This document shows, one piece after another, positions 14,992 to 23,802 of a stretch of 32,398 bases of DNA; the first letter of the stretch is position 1; each line of letters begins with the position of its first letter. Under the pieces are notes generated by a model. It was not told the DNA's origin. It ran no database searches and worked only from the letters and a program-made list of their open reading frames with translations. Source of the DNA: Prevotella sp. (lineage in GTDB: Bacteria > Bacteroidota > Bacteroidia > Bacteroidales > Bacteroidaceae); assembly GCA_016901395.1 (NCBI GenBank), contig JAEAMQ010000099.1, positions 1 to 32,398 on the forward strand, written 5' to 3'. A program made the translations under genes and the position numbers.

Positions 14992-16023
14992 ATGTATAAA
15001 GCTACGATCTACGACAAGCTCCTGCACTTCAAACAACCGGCGGGAACGAGTAGGGGAGTATATCTGACGCACCACTCTTACTATGTCAGGCTGGAGCAGG
15101 ACGGGGTGGTAGGCATCGGCGAATGCTCGCTATTGCCCGACCTCAGCTGTGATGCCATGCCCGAGGCACGCTATGAAGACGTGCTGAGGAGGGCGTGCGC
15201 GTTTGTGGAACAGACCGGTGGGATACCCTATGAGATACTCCGCGGCTATCCCTCGATACTCTTTGGACTGGAAACGGCGTTCGCACAGATAGACGCGGGA
15301 GGGTCTACGGCACTCTTCGACACACCGTTTGGACGGGGTGAGGAGGGCATCACCATCAATGGATTAGTGTGGATGGGCACGTTCGAGGAGATGTTTGCGC
15401 GGTTGGAAGAGAAGCTGCAGGCGGGTTTCCACTGCGTGAAACTGAAGATTGGAGCTATCGACTGGGAACGAGAAGTGGAGCTTATCCGCCATATCCGAGA
15501 GCATTTTTCACGGCAGGAAATAGAGTTGCGGGTGGATGCCAACGGCGGATTTACGCCCGAAAACGCGATGGAACGATTGGAGACCTTGGCCCAATTTGAC
15601 ATCCACAGCATCGAGCAACCCATCCGACAACACCAGTGGCGCACGATGGCACGGCTCTGCAGGGAGTCGCCTCTGCCCATCGCGCTGGACGAAGAACTTA
15701 TCGGAGTAAACCAGCCCGACATGAAGCAGCGGTTGCTCGACGAGGTAAAGCCGGCCTTCTTAGTGCTCAAACCGAGCCTCCACGGGGGCATGGCGGGATG
15801 CCGCGAATGGATAGGCATGGCACGCGAACGGGGTATCGGCTCCTGGATCACGTCGGCCTTGGAGAGCAATGTCGGCCTGAACGCCGTGGCCCAGTTCTGT
15901 GCAGATGTCTATGGACCGAATATCACGATGCCCCAGGGCTTAGGGACGGGCATGCTCTACACGGATAATATCGACATGCCGCTGGAGATAAGAGGGGAGA
16001 AACTTTGGACTATTCGTAATTGA
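14992..16023 (+). CDS. menC: o-Succinylbenzoate synthase
   Basis: A 343-residue enolase-superfamily dehydratase producing o-succinylbenzoate. The catalytic pair is KLK (Lys150, Lys152) in HCVKLKIGAIDW. The Mg2+ ligands are Asp182 (LRVDANGGF), Glu208 (SIEQPI) and Asp233 (ALDEELIG). The second catalytic lysine is Lys260 (LVLKPSLHGG). The N-terminal capping domain has the GIGECSLLPDLS segment typical of OSBS. The ATG at 14992 directly follows repeat cassette F. The TGA stop (16021-16023) lies inside the first unit of cassette G. Confidence 0.96.
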   Translation: MYKATIYDKLLHFKQPAGTSRGVYLTHHSYYVRLEQDGVVGIGECSLLPDLSCDAMPEARYEDVLRRACAFVEQTGGIPYEILRGYPSILFGLETAFAQIDAGGSTALFDTPFGRGEEGITINGLVWMGTFEEMFARLEEKLQAGFHCVKLKIGAIDWEREVELIRHIREHFSRQEIELRVDANGGFTPENAMERLETLAQFDIHSIEQPIRQHQWRTMARLCRESPLPIALDEELIGVNQPDMKQRLLDEVKPAFLVLKPSLHGGMAGCREWIGMARERGIGSWITSALESNVGLNAVAQFCADVYGPNITMPQGLGTGMLYTDNIDMPLEIRGEKLWTIRN

Positions 16024-16087
16024 TAATTGATAATTGACAATTGATAATTGGGCTGCGCAATAATTCATAATTCACAATTCATAATTG
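16018..16087. repeat. Heptamer repeat cassette G (TTGATAA / TTCATAA)
   Basis: The left block (16018-16050) is four heptamers of the TTGATAA/TTGACAA type. The right block (16061-16087) is TTCATAA, TTCACAA, TTCATAA. They are separated by a GC-rich connector, GGGCTGCGC. The G in each left unit is replaced by C in the right units, so AATTG on the left can pair with CAATT on the right. It contains the menC stop codon and ends 2 nt before the menE start, filling the entire gap. Confidence 0.8.
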
Positions 16088-16089
16088 GA

Positions 16090-17082
16090 ATGATGTCTTT
16101 GGATGATTTTTTGAAGGAATGGAATGATGGGGAGGAGTGCATCAGGGTGCACACCAGTGGCTCCACCGGAACGCCGAAAGAGCTGTGGGTGGAGAAGCGG
16201 CGCATGCTTGCCTCGGCCCGCATCACCTGTGATTTCCTCGGGTTGAAGCCCGGCGACACCGCCCTGCTCTGCATGAACCTCGACTATATCGGTGCAAAAA
16301 TGGTGGTGGTGAGGTCGCTGGAACGGCAGATGAAGCTTGTCGCCATACCGCCGACAGGCCATCCCTACTATGACCTTCCGCCCGAATACCAGCGTCCCGG
16401 AGCCATCACCTTTGCAGCGATGGTGCCCCTGCAGGTCTACAACTCGCTGCAATCGCCGGAGGAACGGGCGTGGCTCGCCGGTATCGACCACCTCATCATC
16501 GGTGGCGGGGCCATCGACAGACAGATGGAACGACGCCTGCGCCACTTTCCCCATCATGTCTGGAGCACCTACGGCATGACCGAAACGCTCTCGCATATCG
16601 CCCTACGCCGACTCAACGGACCACAGGCCAGCGAGTGGTATCAGCCGTTTGAGTCGGTGGAAATCAGCCAGACCGAAGACGGCTGTCTGGTGATTGATGC
16701 ACCGCAGGTGCACGAAGGCCGTCTCGTGACCAACGACAGGGTGGAGATAGTAGAGGGTAAAGGCTTTCGCATTCTGGGTCGGAAGGACAACGTGATTGTC
16801 TCGGGGGGACTCAAAATCCAGATAGAAGAAGTGGAGAAAAGCCTCCGACCGTTCATGCCTGCGCCTTTCCTCATCACGAAAGCCAAGGACGAAAAGTTTG
16901 GCGAACGCCTCGTGTTGTTGACGGAAGCCACTGATATGGCAGAGGTTTCGGAGATTTGTGTGAATGCCTTGCCAAAATATTGGGTGCCAAGGCAATATGT
17001 TCACGTGGACCATATTCCCCTGACACCCAATGGTAAACCGGCACGGCAAGAGGCGCTTCGCTTGGTGTCGGATGTGGAATGA
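16090..17082 (+). CDS. menE: o-Succinylbenzoate--CoA ligase (short Bacteroidetes form)
   Basis: A 330-residue AMP-forming acyl-CoA ligase. It has the P-loop-like HTSGSTGTPKE (21-31), a STYGMTETLSH adenylate-binding motif, RILGRKDNVIVSGGLKIQ with the hinge, and the C-terminal catalytic lysine in LTPNGKPARQEAL. It is clearly shorter than classic MenE proteins (about 450-490 residues) because the N-terminal subdomain is reduced; this compact form is seen in Bacteroidetes. It activates o-succinylbenzoate for MenB. The start is ATG 16090 (or 16093). The longer frame to 16048 translates repeat cassette G and is rejected. Confidence 0.93.
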   Translation: MMSLDDFLKEWNDGEECIRVHTSGSTGTPKELWVEKRRMLASARITCDFLGLKPGDTALLCMNLDYIGAKMVVVRSLERQMKLVAIPPTGHPYYDLPPEYQRPGAITFAAMVPLQVYNSLQSPEERAWLAGIDHLIIGGGAIDRQMERRLRHFPHHVWSTYGMTETLSHIALRRLNGPQASEWYQPFESVEISQTEDGCLVIDAPQVHEGRLVTNDRVEIVEGKGFRILGRKDNVIVSGGLKIQIEEVEKSLRPFMPAPFLITKAKDEKFGERLVLLTEATDMAEVSEICVNALPKYWVPRQYVHVDHIPLTPNGKPARQEALRLVSDVE

Positions 17083-17108
17083 GGAGTAATCTGTTAAATC
17101 CTCATTCC
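17076..17108. terminator. Terminator-like hairpin between convergent menE and GH43 genes
   Basis: A perfect 10-bp stem, GGAATGAGGA (17076-17085) with TCCTCATTCC (17099-17108), has a 13-nt loop and overlaps the menE stop codon. No strong T-run follows on either strand, so efficiency is uncertain. Confidence 0.5.
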
Positions 17109-17116
17109 GTAGACGT

Positions 17117-18145
17117 TTAATCCTCCTTTTCTAAAGGCTTGATTGCCTTCACGCCACGCTGCGTCGGAACGACGGGGCGGATGGTGCCATCGGCATTGAA
17201 CTCCATTTTGTCAATGCACGTTTCGCGATGTATGCCCGGCCCTTTGGAGCGTTCCAGATAGTTTTTGTTGATGCGATGATAGACGATATACCACTCGTCG
17301 CGGCCCGGAATCTGGAGCACGGAGTTGTGAGCCGGACCGTAAATCTCATGCGCTGCGTCCTGAATCAGTATCACAGGCTCTTTGGCTACCTCTATCGGGC
17401 CAAGCGGACTGTCACTGGTGCCGTAGGCCACGTGATAGTTGGGCGACCCCGTGTCGTCCACGCTCCACAGGAAATAATACTTTCCTCCGCGATAGAACAC
17501 GTAGGTACCCTCGCGGTAGGCATAGTCTTTCAGGCTTCCGCCACGGGGCGTAAGCACCCTGACGGTTTCCTCTTTGACGCTCACCATGTCGTCGTTCAGC
17601 TCGCCTCCGGCCATGTATCCATTGCCCCAATAGAGGTAATATTTGCCCGAGACAGGGTCCTGGAACACGTCAACATCAATTTGCTGTCCGTGGTTCTGTC
17701 CTTGCGGACGATGGTCCACGATGGGTTTGCCATAATCGTGAAACGGTCCTGTGGGCGTATCGGACACGGCCACACCGATGGCTTTGCCGTGTCCCGTCTC
17801 ACCACTATAATAAAAATAGTATTTGTAATCGTTGCCTTCCTTCTTCTCGATGATGGCCGGTGCCCACGCATTGCCGCTCGACCATCGTGTGTCGCGCGGC
17901 AGATTGAGGTTGATGCCCTCGTATTTCCAGCGCGTAAGGTCGGCTGAGGAGAACACGGTGAAATACCATCCGCCCCAGCCCGGCGTGCCGTCGGTGGTGG
18001 TGTAGATGTAATACCGGTTGGTCTCGTGAGAGTACATCACCTCGGGGTCGGCGTGGAAGCCAGCGAGAATGGGGTTCCCGCTGTAGATCTGTGCCGAGCC
18101 CTGAAGGGTGAAAGCCGTCAGGGTGGCAAGTAAAAGTTTTTTCAT
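17117..18145 (-). CDS. Secreted glycoside hydrolase family 43 protein
   Basis: A 342-residue five-bladed beta-propeller glycosidase, probably acting on arabinose- or xylose-containing plant polysaccharides. The signal peptide is MKKLLLATLTAFTLQGSAQ (1-19). The catalytic base is Asp33 in FHADPEVMY. The pKa-modulating Asp157 lies in QIDVDVFQD. The general acid is likely Glu212 in REGTYVFYRGGKYYFLW. His273 in GPAHNSVLQ fits the metal or centre-of-propeller histidine. The start is ATG 18145, since the longer frame to 18193 lies upstream of the signal peptide. It follows aroB by 57 nt on the same strand, without an evident functional link. No carbohydrate-binding module or SusC/D pair is nearby. 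Confidence 0.92.
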   Translation of the reverse strand: MKKLLLATLTAFTLQGSAQIYSGNPILAGFHADPEVMYSHETNRYYIYTTTDGTPGWGGWYFTVFSSADLTRWKYEGINLNLPRDTRWSSGNAWAPAIIEKKEGNDYKYYFYYSGETGHGKAIGVAVSDTPTGPFHDYGKPIVDHRPQGQNHGQQIDVDVFQDPVSGKYYLYWGNGYMAGGELNDDMVSVKEETVRVLTPRGGSLKDYAYREGTYVFYRGGKYYFLWSVDDTGSPNYHVAYGTSDSPLGPIEVAKEPVILIQDAAHEIYGPAHNSVLQIPGRDEWYIVYHRINKNYLERSKGPGIHRETCIDKMEFNADGTIRPVVPTQRGVKAIKPLEKED

Positions 18146-18202
18146 TATGGGTTGATAAAATGGTTTGATGTCAAGTCTGGGGATAGTTTTCATGCCGTCA
18201 CG

Positions 18203-19261
18203 TCAGCCCTCGCGGAAGAAATCGAGAGCCTCCTTGATCTCTTCTTCGGTCGCCGTTTGGTTGATGCGGATGTCGCCGATGTCGGCCAGCAGGGTGAAAT
18301 TGATGATGCCCGCGGTGTTCTTCTTGTCGTGTTGCATGAATTGTATCAGCTCGGGATAGTCGTCGCAGGTGATGGCAAACGGCCCGTAGTTTTCACGGAT
18401 GAAGCGCACGGTCTGCTGCATCTTGTCTGAAGGAAATCCGGTTTTGATTACCGAAAGAAAAAGTTCGCAGATGAGTCCGTAGGCCACTGCATAGCCGTGG
18501 AGGAGCGGCTGCTGGCTGTCGGCGCGGCTCAACGAGAAACTCTCGAAGGCGTGGCCGAAGGTGTGCCCATAGTTCAGTGCCTTGCGCAATCCCTGCTCTT
18601 TGGGGTCCTGTTTCACAATATTCTCTTTGACTTTCACCGACTGGGCCAGCAACTGGCTCAGTTGTGGCAGATTGGGGTTGACGAGGTCAAACTTCAGCAG
18701 GTCGGCCCAGTGGGCTTCGTTGGAGATAAGCCCGTGTTTCAGCATCTCGGCATAGCCTGACAGCAGGTTGCGGTCGTCGAGAGAGCGCAGGAACTGGGTG
18801 TCGAGAATCACGAAATGCGCATTGTTGAACACACCAATCTCGTTTTTCAGTCCGCCGAAGTTGATGCCCGTCTTGCCGCCCACCGACGCGTCGACCATCG
18901 AGAGTAGAGTGGTGGGGATGTTGATGAAGTCGATGCCCCGCTTGAATGTCGATGCGGCGAAGCCTCCGAGGTCGGTCACCATGCCTCCTCCGAGATTGAT
19001 GAGACACGAGTGACGGGTGGCGCCGCCCCGCTCAAGCTCTTCCCAGACATGGGTGAGGGAGTCGAGATTTTTGTGGGTATCAGTGGCTTTGATGGTAATG
19101 AGATAAGCGTGTTTCAGGCTGAACTGATTTTTGAGTATCGGCCAGCAGGTGGCCTCAGTGGTCTCATCGACAAGCACAAAAATCTTGTCGTGCTCACATT
19201 CGGAGATGGCCGTGGCTATCTCGGTCTGGAGATTCTTGGGGAAAATGACTCTCTGTTCCAT
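18203..19261 (-). CDS. aroB: 3-Dehydroquinate synthase
   Basis: A 352-residue shikimate-pathway enzyme converting DAHP to 3-dehydroquinate with NAD+ and a divalent metal. Motifs are LGGGMVTDLGGFAASTFKRG (NAD-binding), INIPTTLLSMVDASVGGKTGINF, the KNEIGVFNNA segment, EMLKHGLI and the metal-binding histidines in NYGHTFGHAFE. ATG 19261 starts the protein at MEQRVIFPKN; an ATG at 19267 would add two residues. The open frame extends much further upstream, but a promoter box at 19287-19294 and loss of family similarity argue against using it. Shikimate flux feeds chorismate, the menF substrate. Confidence 0.95.
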   Translation of the reverse strand: MEQRVIFPKNLQTEIATAISECEHDKIFVLVDETTEATCWPILKNQFSLKHAYLITIKATDTHKNLDSLTHVWEELERGGATRHSCLINLGGGMVTDLGGFAASTFKRGIDFINIPTTLLSMVDASVGGKTGINFGGLKNEIGVFNNAHFVILDTQFLRSLDDRNLLSGYAEMLKHGLISNEAHWADLLKFDLVNPNLPQLSQLLAQSVKVKENIVKQDPKEQGLRKALNYGHTFGHAFESFSLSRADSQQPLLHGYAVAYGLICELFLSVIKTGFPSDKMQQTVRFIRENYGPFAITCDDYPELIQFMQHDKKNTAGIINFTLLADIGDIRINQTATEEEIKEALDFFREG

Positions 19262-19286
19262 AATCATACGGTGATTTCGTGTGTTA

Positions 19287-19294
19287 CAAATATA
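19287..19294 (-). promoter_or_regulatory. -7 promoter box for aroB (TATATTTG)
   Basis: Minus-strand TATATTTG fits TAnnTTTG and lies 25 nt upstream of the aroB ATG. The closest upstream TTTG (19322-19319) is 24 nt away, a little far. Confidence 0.55.
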
Positions 19295-19664
19295 ATGATA
19301 AAAAGTAAAGTTTGATGCCAAAGGGGCGTGCAAATTAAGGCTTTTTAAGTGAAAGACGTGTCGTTTTGCGCATATCCTCATTGGCTTGTGCAATTTGGCG
19401 GAGTGAGAGGCACTGCTGTTGATCATGTGGGAACGAGGATGTCATCACAATATGGCGGTGAACTAATACTTTAGAAATAGGTATGTGTCTTTCGCGACGC
19501 GCAGGCAAATACACTAAGGGACACTCCAGAAGTAAAGGAATAAAGGAGGGTTTGAAAAAAGAAAAACAGATATTTACAAATTATTTATAGTGTATGTATT
19601 AAACCTATTGCCGGATTGTGCGTCTTAGGGATATACTCAAGTCTAAAACAAAAACATTCAAGAT
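19295..19664. other. Divergent intergenic region aroB / outer membrane protein
   Basis: Nothing gene-like is seen on either strand apart from the open extension of aroB. The last 110 nt before the outer membrane protein are AT-rich. No clear TAnnTTTG box is found for that gene, so its promoter is unassigned. Confidence 0.4.
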
Positions 19665-22631
19665 ATGAAGAAAGGTTTACTTCTGGCATTGCTGATGATG
19701 GTATCAGTGTTGGTTGGGGCACAGAAACGAGAGATTTCAGGTGTTCTTATTGACAAGGATTCCAAGGAGTCCGTTCCGATGGTGACGGTTCAGTTGCTGA
19801 AGATGGATTCCACATTTGTAGCCGGAACGGTAAGCAATGACAGTGGAAAATTCGTTTTACAGGCACCTGCCAATGAGAAATATATCCTCAAAATGTCAAG
19901 TGTGGGCTACATAGCCTCGACCAAGCGCTTGCAGATACAAGACGACCACGACCTGAATATGGGTGTGGTTGTCATGAGTTCGGACGCTGTTATGCTCAAA
20001 GAGGCACAGGTGACGGCTCAAGCCCTGAAGGTGACGGTGAAGGAGGATACATTTATTTATAACAGTGCAGCCTATCGAACACCTGAAGGGTCGGTTGTGG
20101 AAGAACTTGTGAAGCGTTTGCCTGGAGCACAGGTGGATGACGATGGTAAGATTACCATCAACGGTAAGGAAGTGAAAAAAATTCTTGTTGATGGCAAAGA
20201 GTTTATGACTAGCGATACCAAGACGGCTATGAAAAATATCCCCACATCTATCATATCGAAAGTGAAGGCATACGACCAGAAGAGCGATCTGGCACGAGTG
20301 ACAGGAATCGATGATGGCGAAGAGCAGACAGTGCTTGATTTTGGTACCAAGCCCGGCATGAATAAAGGCCTCATGGCCAATGCCGATGTGGGCATAGGAA
20401 CAAAAGACCGCTATGCGTCGAGATTGTTTGGCGGCTATTTCAATAAGTCGATGCGTGTCTTCGGCATGGGCAATGCCAACAACGTGAACGATATGGGCTT
20501 CGGTGGTCGGGGCGGTGGCTTCGGACGAGGGCGCAACGGTCTCAACGCGACGAAGATGGCTGGTGTGAACCTCAACTATGAGAAGAAAGACACGCTGAAG
20601 ATTGACGGTAGTGTGAGATGGAACCACAGTGATGGTGATGTCTATACCAAAAGTTCGACAGAAAACTTTGTGAGTACCGTGGGGTCGTTTTCCAACAGTA
20701 TCAACCAGAACTATTCGCGTAGTGACCAGATGAATGCTCAGGCTCGTGTGGAATGGACTCCCGACACGATGACCAACGTGATGTTCAGACCGACATTCAG
20801 CATCAGCTCCAGTGACGGACTGTCGCGCAGCCGTTCCGCATCCTATAATGCTGACCCTTATCTATATGTCACCGACCCGCTCTTAGCAGAGTCGATGGCT
20901 CTGCTCGATGCCGACAGCATGATGGTGAACTCCAGCCAGAGCAACACGATCAGCTATTCCAAGAGCAAGAGTTTTGGTGCGATGTTGCAGTATAACCGAC
21001 GGTTGAATAGTCGCGGACGTAATGTGACCCTGCGTACAGACGTGAACTACAGTGATACCGACTCCAAAGGACTGTCGACCAACAATGTGCATCTGTACCA
21101 GGTGGAGAATGCCCTTGGCATGGACTCTACCTATCAGACCAACCGCTACACCGTGACACCAAGCAAAAACTGGAGCTATAGCCTGCAGGCCACATATAGC
21201 GAACCTCTATGGAAGGCTACATTCCTGCAGTTGAACTACAAGTTCACTTATAGCTACAGCAAGAGTGACCGGTCTACCTATGATTTCTCTAATCTTGGTG
21301 AAGACTTCTTTGCCGATGTCTCGTCGGGATACCGCTCGTGGAATGATTATCTCAATCGACTGACAAATCCCTATACCACTTATCGTGATGACGACCTGAG
21401 CCGCTATTCGGAGTATCGAAATTATACCCACAACATTGAATTGATGTTCCGCATGATACGTACGAAGTATCGGCTGAATGCCGGTGTGATGTTTCAACCG
21501 CAGCGTTCCAACTATGTGCAGAACTATCAGGGGGTATCGGTGGATACGATCCGCAACGTGTTTAACGTATCACCGACATTTGACTTCCGCTACCGTTTCA
21601 ACAAGGTGAGCAACCTTCGCATCAACTATCGAGCCAATACCACACAGCCAAGCATCAGTCAGCTGCTTGATATCTATGATGACTCTGATCCGCTTAACAT
21701 CTCAACAGGTAATCCCGGATTGAAGCCATCGTTCACACAAAACTTCCGTCTGTTCTACAATGGATATTTTGAGGCTACACAACGTTCGGTGATGACCAAT
21801 CTGCAGTTCTCCACCACCAACAACTCCATTAGCAACAAGGTGACCTATGATGCCCAGACCGGAGGTAGAATTACACGTCCGGAGAATATCAATGGTGACT
21901 GGAATGTGAGTGGTATGCTTATGTTCAATACTCCTCTTGATACAGCGGGTTACTGGAATGTCAACACATTTACCAATGTGAGCTATAACAATAACGTGGG
22001 ATATGTGAGCCTGAGCAGTACAGCTGACTCGGAGAAGAATACGACGAAGGATTTGAATATCAGTGAACGTCTGTCGGGAAGCTACCGCAACAGTTGGTTG
22101 GAGGTGGAACTTGATGGGTCGCTCGGCTACCGTCATACTCGTAACGTGCTCCAGACTTCAGGCAATTTGGATACTTGGCAGTATTCCTACGGAGTAAATG
22201 TGAATGCCACTGCGCCATGGGGTACAACGTTGGCGACCGATATCCACATGAATAGTCGCCGTGGATATAGTGACAATTCGCTTAATACCAATGAGCTGGT
22301 GTGGAATGCTCAGATTTCGCAGAGCTTCCTGAAGGGCAAGCCGCTCACCGTGATGCTGCAGTTCTACGACATCTTGCAAAATCAGAGTAACCTGAGTCGA
22401 AGTATTACGGCTATGCAACGCAGTGATACGGAGTACAACTCCATTAACAGTTACGTGATGTTGCGCATGAACTATCGTCTCAACCTCTTTGGTGGTAAGG
22501 ATGCCCGCAGAGGCATGGGCGGCCCCGGTTTTGGTCCGGGCAACCGTGGCGGACGAGGCAATCGCGGTGGTTTTGGCGGTGGTCGGCCTGGCAGAGGCGG
22601 CTTCGGCGGTGGTCCAATGTTTGAAGACTGA
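19665..22631 (+). CDS. Outer membrane beta-barrel protein with N-terminal carboxypeptidase-like domain (OMP_b-brl_3 type)
   Basis: A 988-residue TonB-receptor-like protein without an obvious TonB box. The signal peptide is MKKGLLLALLMMVSVLVGAQ. A carboxypeptidase-regulatory-like domain spans about 22-105 (REISGVLIDKDSKESVPMVTVQL, SVGYIASTKRLQI). A plug-like segment near 115-225 contains VVEELVKRLPGAQVDDDGKI, TINGKEVKKILVDGKEF and PTSIISKVKAYDQ. The rest is alternating beta strands of a barrel. Low-complexity Gly/Arg stretches occur at about 270-285 (GFGGRGGGFGRGRNG) and at the extreme C terminus (about 948-985), in place of the usual aromatic barrel end. The cargo is unknown. Related proteins are common and uncharacterised in Bacteroidetes. 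Confidence 0.9.
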   Translation: MKKGLLLALLMMVSVLVGAQKREISGVLIDKDSKESVPMVTVQLLKMDSTFVAGTVSNDSGKFVLQAPANEKYILKMSSVGYIASTKRLQIQDDHDLNMGVVVMSSDAVMLKEAQVTAQALKVTVKEDTFIYNSAAYRTPEGSVVEELVKRLPGAQVDDDGKITINGKEVKKILVDGKEFMTSDTKTAMKNIPTSIISKVKAYDQKSDLARVTGIDDGEEQTVLDFGTKPGMNKGLMANADVGIGTKDRYASRLFGGYFNKSMRVFGMGNANNVNDMGFGGRGGGFGRGRNGLNATKMAGVNLNYEKKDTLKIDGSVRWNHSDGDVYTKSSTENFVSTVGSFSNSINQNYSRSDQMNAQARVEWTPDTMTNVMFRPTFSISSSDGLSRSRSASYNADPYLYVTDPLLAESMALLDADSMMVNSSQSNTISYSKSKSFGAMLQYNRRLNSRGRNVTLRTDVNYSDTDSKGLSTNNVHLYQVENALGMDSTYQTNRYTVTPSKNWSYSLQATYSEPLWKATFLQLNYKFTYSYSKSDRSTYDFSNLGEDFFADVSSGYRSWNDYLNRLTNPYTTYRDDDLSRYSEYRNYTHNIELMFRMIRTKYRLNAGVMFQPQRSNYVQNYQGVSVDTIRNVFNVSPTFDFRYRFNKVSNLRINYRANTTQPSISQLLDIYDDSDPLNISTGNPGLKPSFTQNFRLFYNGYFEATQRSVMTNLQFSTTNNSISNKVTYDAQTGGRITRPENINGDWNVSGMLMFNTPLDTAGYWNVNTFTNVSYNNNVGYVSLSSTADSEKNTTKDLNISERLSGSYRNSWLEVELDGSLGYRHTRNVLQTSGNLDTWQYSYGVNVNATAPWGTTLATDIHMNSRRGYSDNSLNTNELVWNAQISQSFLKGKPLTVMLQFYDILQNQSNLSRSITAMQRSDTEYNSINSYVMLRMNYRLNLFGGKDARRGMGGPGFGPGNRGGRGNRGGFGGGRPGRGGFGGGPMFED

Positions 22632-22648
22632 TAACTGAGATAATAAAA

Positions 22649-22689
22649 AATCGGGGCCATCCTATTTACATGGCAGGATGGCCCCGATT
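22649..22689. terminator. Strong intrinsic terminator between convergent genes
   Basis: A perfect 15-bp stem (22649-22663 with 22675-22689; GC-rich core TCGGGGCCATCCT) has an 11-nt loop. On the minus strand it runs directly into TTTTTT, so it is an excellent terminator for purN. On the plus strand it also follows the outer membrane protein gene by 18 nt, but with a poorer T-tract. Confidence 0.88.
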
Positions 22690-22713
22690 GCTTTCTGGGG
22701 GTGTCTTGATAGC

Positions 22714-23289
22714 TTATTCTTTGGTGTGGCGAATGACTTCTTCGATGACGCGGGGGAAGTGTTCCATCTCCAAGACGTGCTCTTTGTCGGCGATATCGTC
22801 AGGGGTGTCGTCGGGGGTGAGGGCCGTCTTGAACTGCGCGATGATTTCTCCACCGTCGATTTCGCGGCTCACCCAATGGACGGTCATGCCCGTTTCTGTC
22901 TCTCCAGCTGCCTTGACGGCTTCGTGGACATGATGCCCCCACATGCCTTTGCCACCAAATTTGGGCAGCAGGGCAGGGTGGATGTTGATCATCCGACGGT
23001 CGAAAGCGTCGATGAGGAAGTCGGGGATGAACAGCAGGAAGCCCGCTAAAACAATGAAGTTGATATCAAACTCCTGCAATATGGGCATGAGCTGGTCGGG
23101 ATTATTGAACTCGGTTTTCGGCAAGATACGGGTCTCTATACCTAAGTTCTGAGCACGCACGAGGGCGTAGGAGTCAGCTCTGTTGCTCAGCACAAGTCTT
23201 ACACGGATATCCGCATGATGCTTGAAATAGCGGATAATGTTCTCGCAGTTGGTTCCGTTGCCGGAAACAAAGATGGCAAGATTAGTCAT
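22714..23289 (-). CDS. purN: Phosphoribosylglycinamide formyltransferase
   Basis: A 191-residue enzyme of purine synthesis transferring a formyl group from 10-formyl-THF to GAR. An N-terminal phosphate-binding VSGNGTNCENII (8-19) is present. The catalytic Asn102 and His104 lie in INIHPALLPKFGGKGMWG, and Asp145 is in SREIDGGEII. The normal sequence at residue 11 onward is NGTN rather than SGTN, a minor change common in this phylum. It is last in the ctc-pth-hslR-purN group, 63 nt after the S4 gene, and ends at a strong terminator. Confidence 0.95.
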   Translation of the reverse strand: MTNLAIFVSGNGTNCENIIRYFKHHADIRVRLVLSNRADSYALVRAQNLGIETRILPKTEFNNPDQLMPILQEFDINFIVLAGFLLFIPDFLIDAFDRRMINIHPALLPKFGGKGMWGHHVHEAVKAAGETETGMTVHWVSREIDGGEIIAQFKTALTPDDTPDDIADKEHVLEMEHFPRVIEEVIRHTKE

Positions 23290-23352
23290 TTGTCATGTTG
23301 TTTTAAGGTGTTTGAAATTCATGATGGATGCAAGACCGTGACCGTTACAGGA

Positions 23353-23802
23353 CTATTCGTCCCAGTCTTCGTCGTCGAAACCGAACATGGCAGGCTCTGC
23401 AAAGGCATCCAGGGCACGACGGTCTTTTTTCGTCGGGCGTCCGGTGCCACGTGCGCGGTCTACAAATCCACTGATACGGCTCATCTCCAGCAGCTCATAT
23501 TGTTTGGGATCGGTGACATTTTCCAGCACCAATGGCACCAGCTTGGCACCGATGCGCTGCTCGATGCAAGCCAGCACTTTGAACGAATAGGTGATGGGCG
23601 GCTTCTTCACGTTGATGATATCACCCTCCTTGATGACGTGGCTGGGCTTCACATTACTGCCTCCAATGGTAACGCGCCCGTTTTTGATGGCATCGGAAGC
23701 CACCGAGCGCGTCTTGAATATGCGCACGGCCCAAAGCCATTTATCGATGCGGGCCGATGGTCCACTTTTAGGCATTCGGAGGTTGGAAGATTCGTTGGTC
23801 AT
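23353..23802 (-). CDS. S4-domain RNA-binding protein, Hsp15/HslR-like
   Basis: 149 residues. The S4 fold covers about 17-65 ([32 protein letters not shown] then [12 protein letters not shown]). After it comes a beta region and the basic Hsp15-type tail [17 protein letters not shown], then a very acidic end, [10 protein letters not shown]. Hsp15 rescues stalled 50S subunits carrying peptidyl-tRNA, which fits its neighbour pth. The ATG at 23802 overlaps the pth stop (ATGA), which supports translational coupling and this start over the internal ATG at 23775. Confidence 0.88.
   Translation of the reverse strand: MTNESSNLRMPKSGPSARIDKWLWAVRIFKTRSVASDAIKNGRVTIGGSNVKPSHVIKEGDIINVKKPPITYSFKVLACIEQRIGAKLVPLVLENVTDPKQYELLEMSRISGFVDRARGTGRPTKKDRRALDAFAEPAMFGFDDEDWDE

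Noticed and set aside
16048..16089. Upstream extension of menE
   Set aside because: The extra residues (MGCAIIHNSQFIIG) are a translation of the heptamer repeat cassette. The family N terminus starts at the ATG ATG at 16090.
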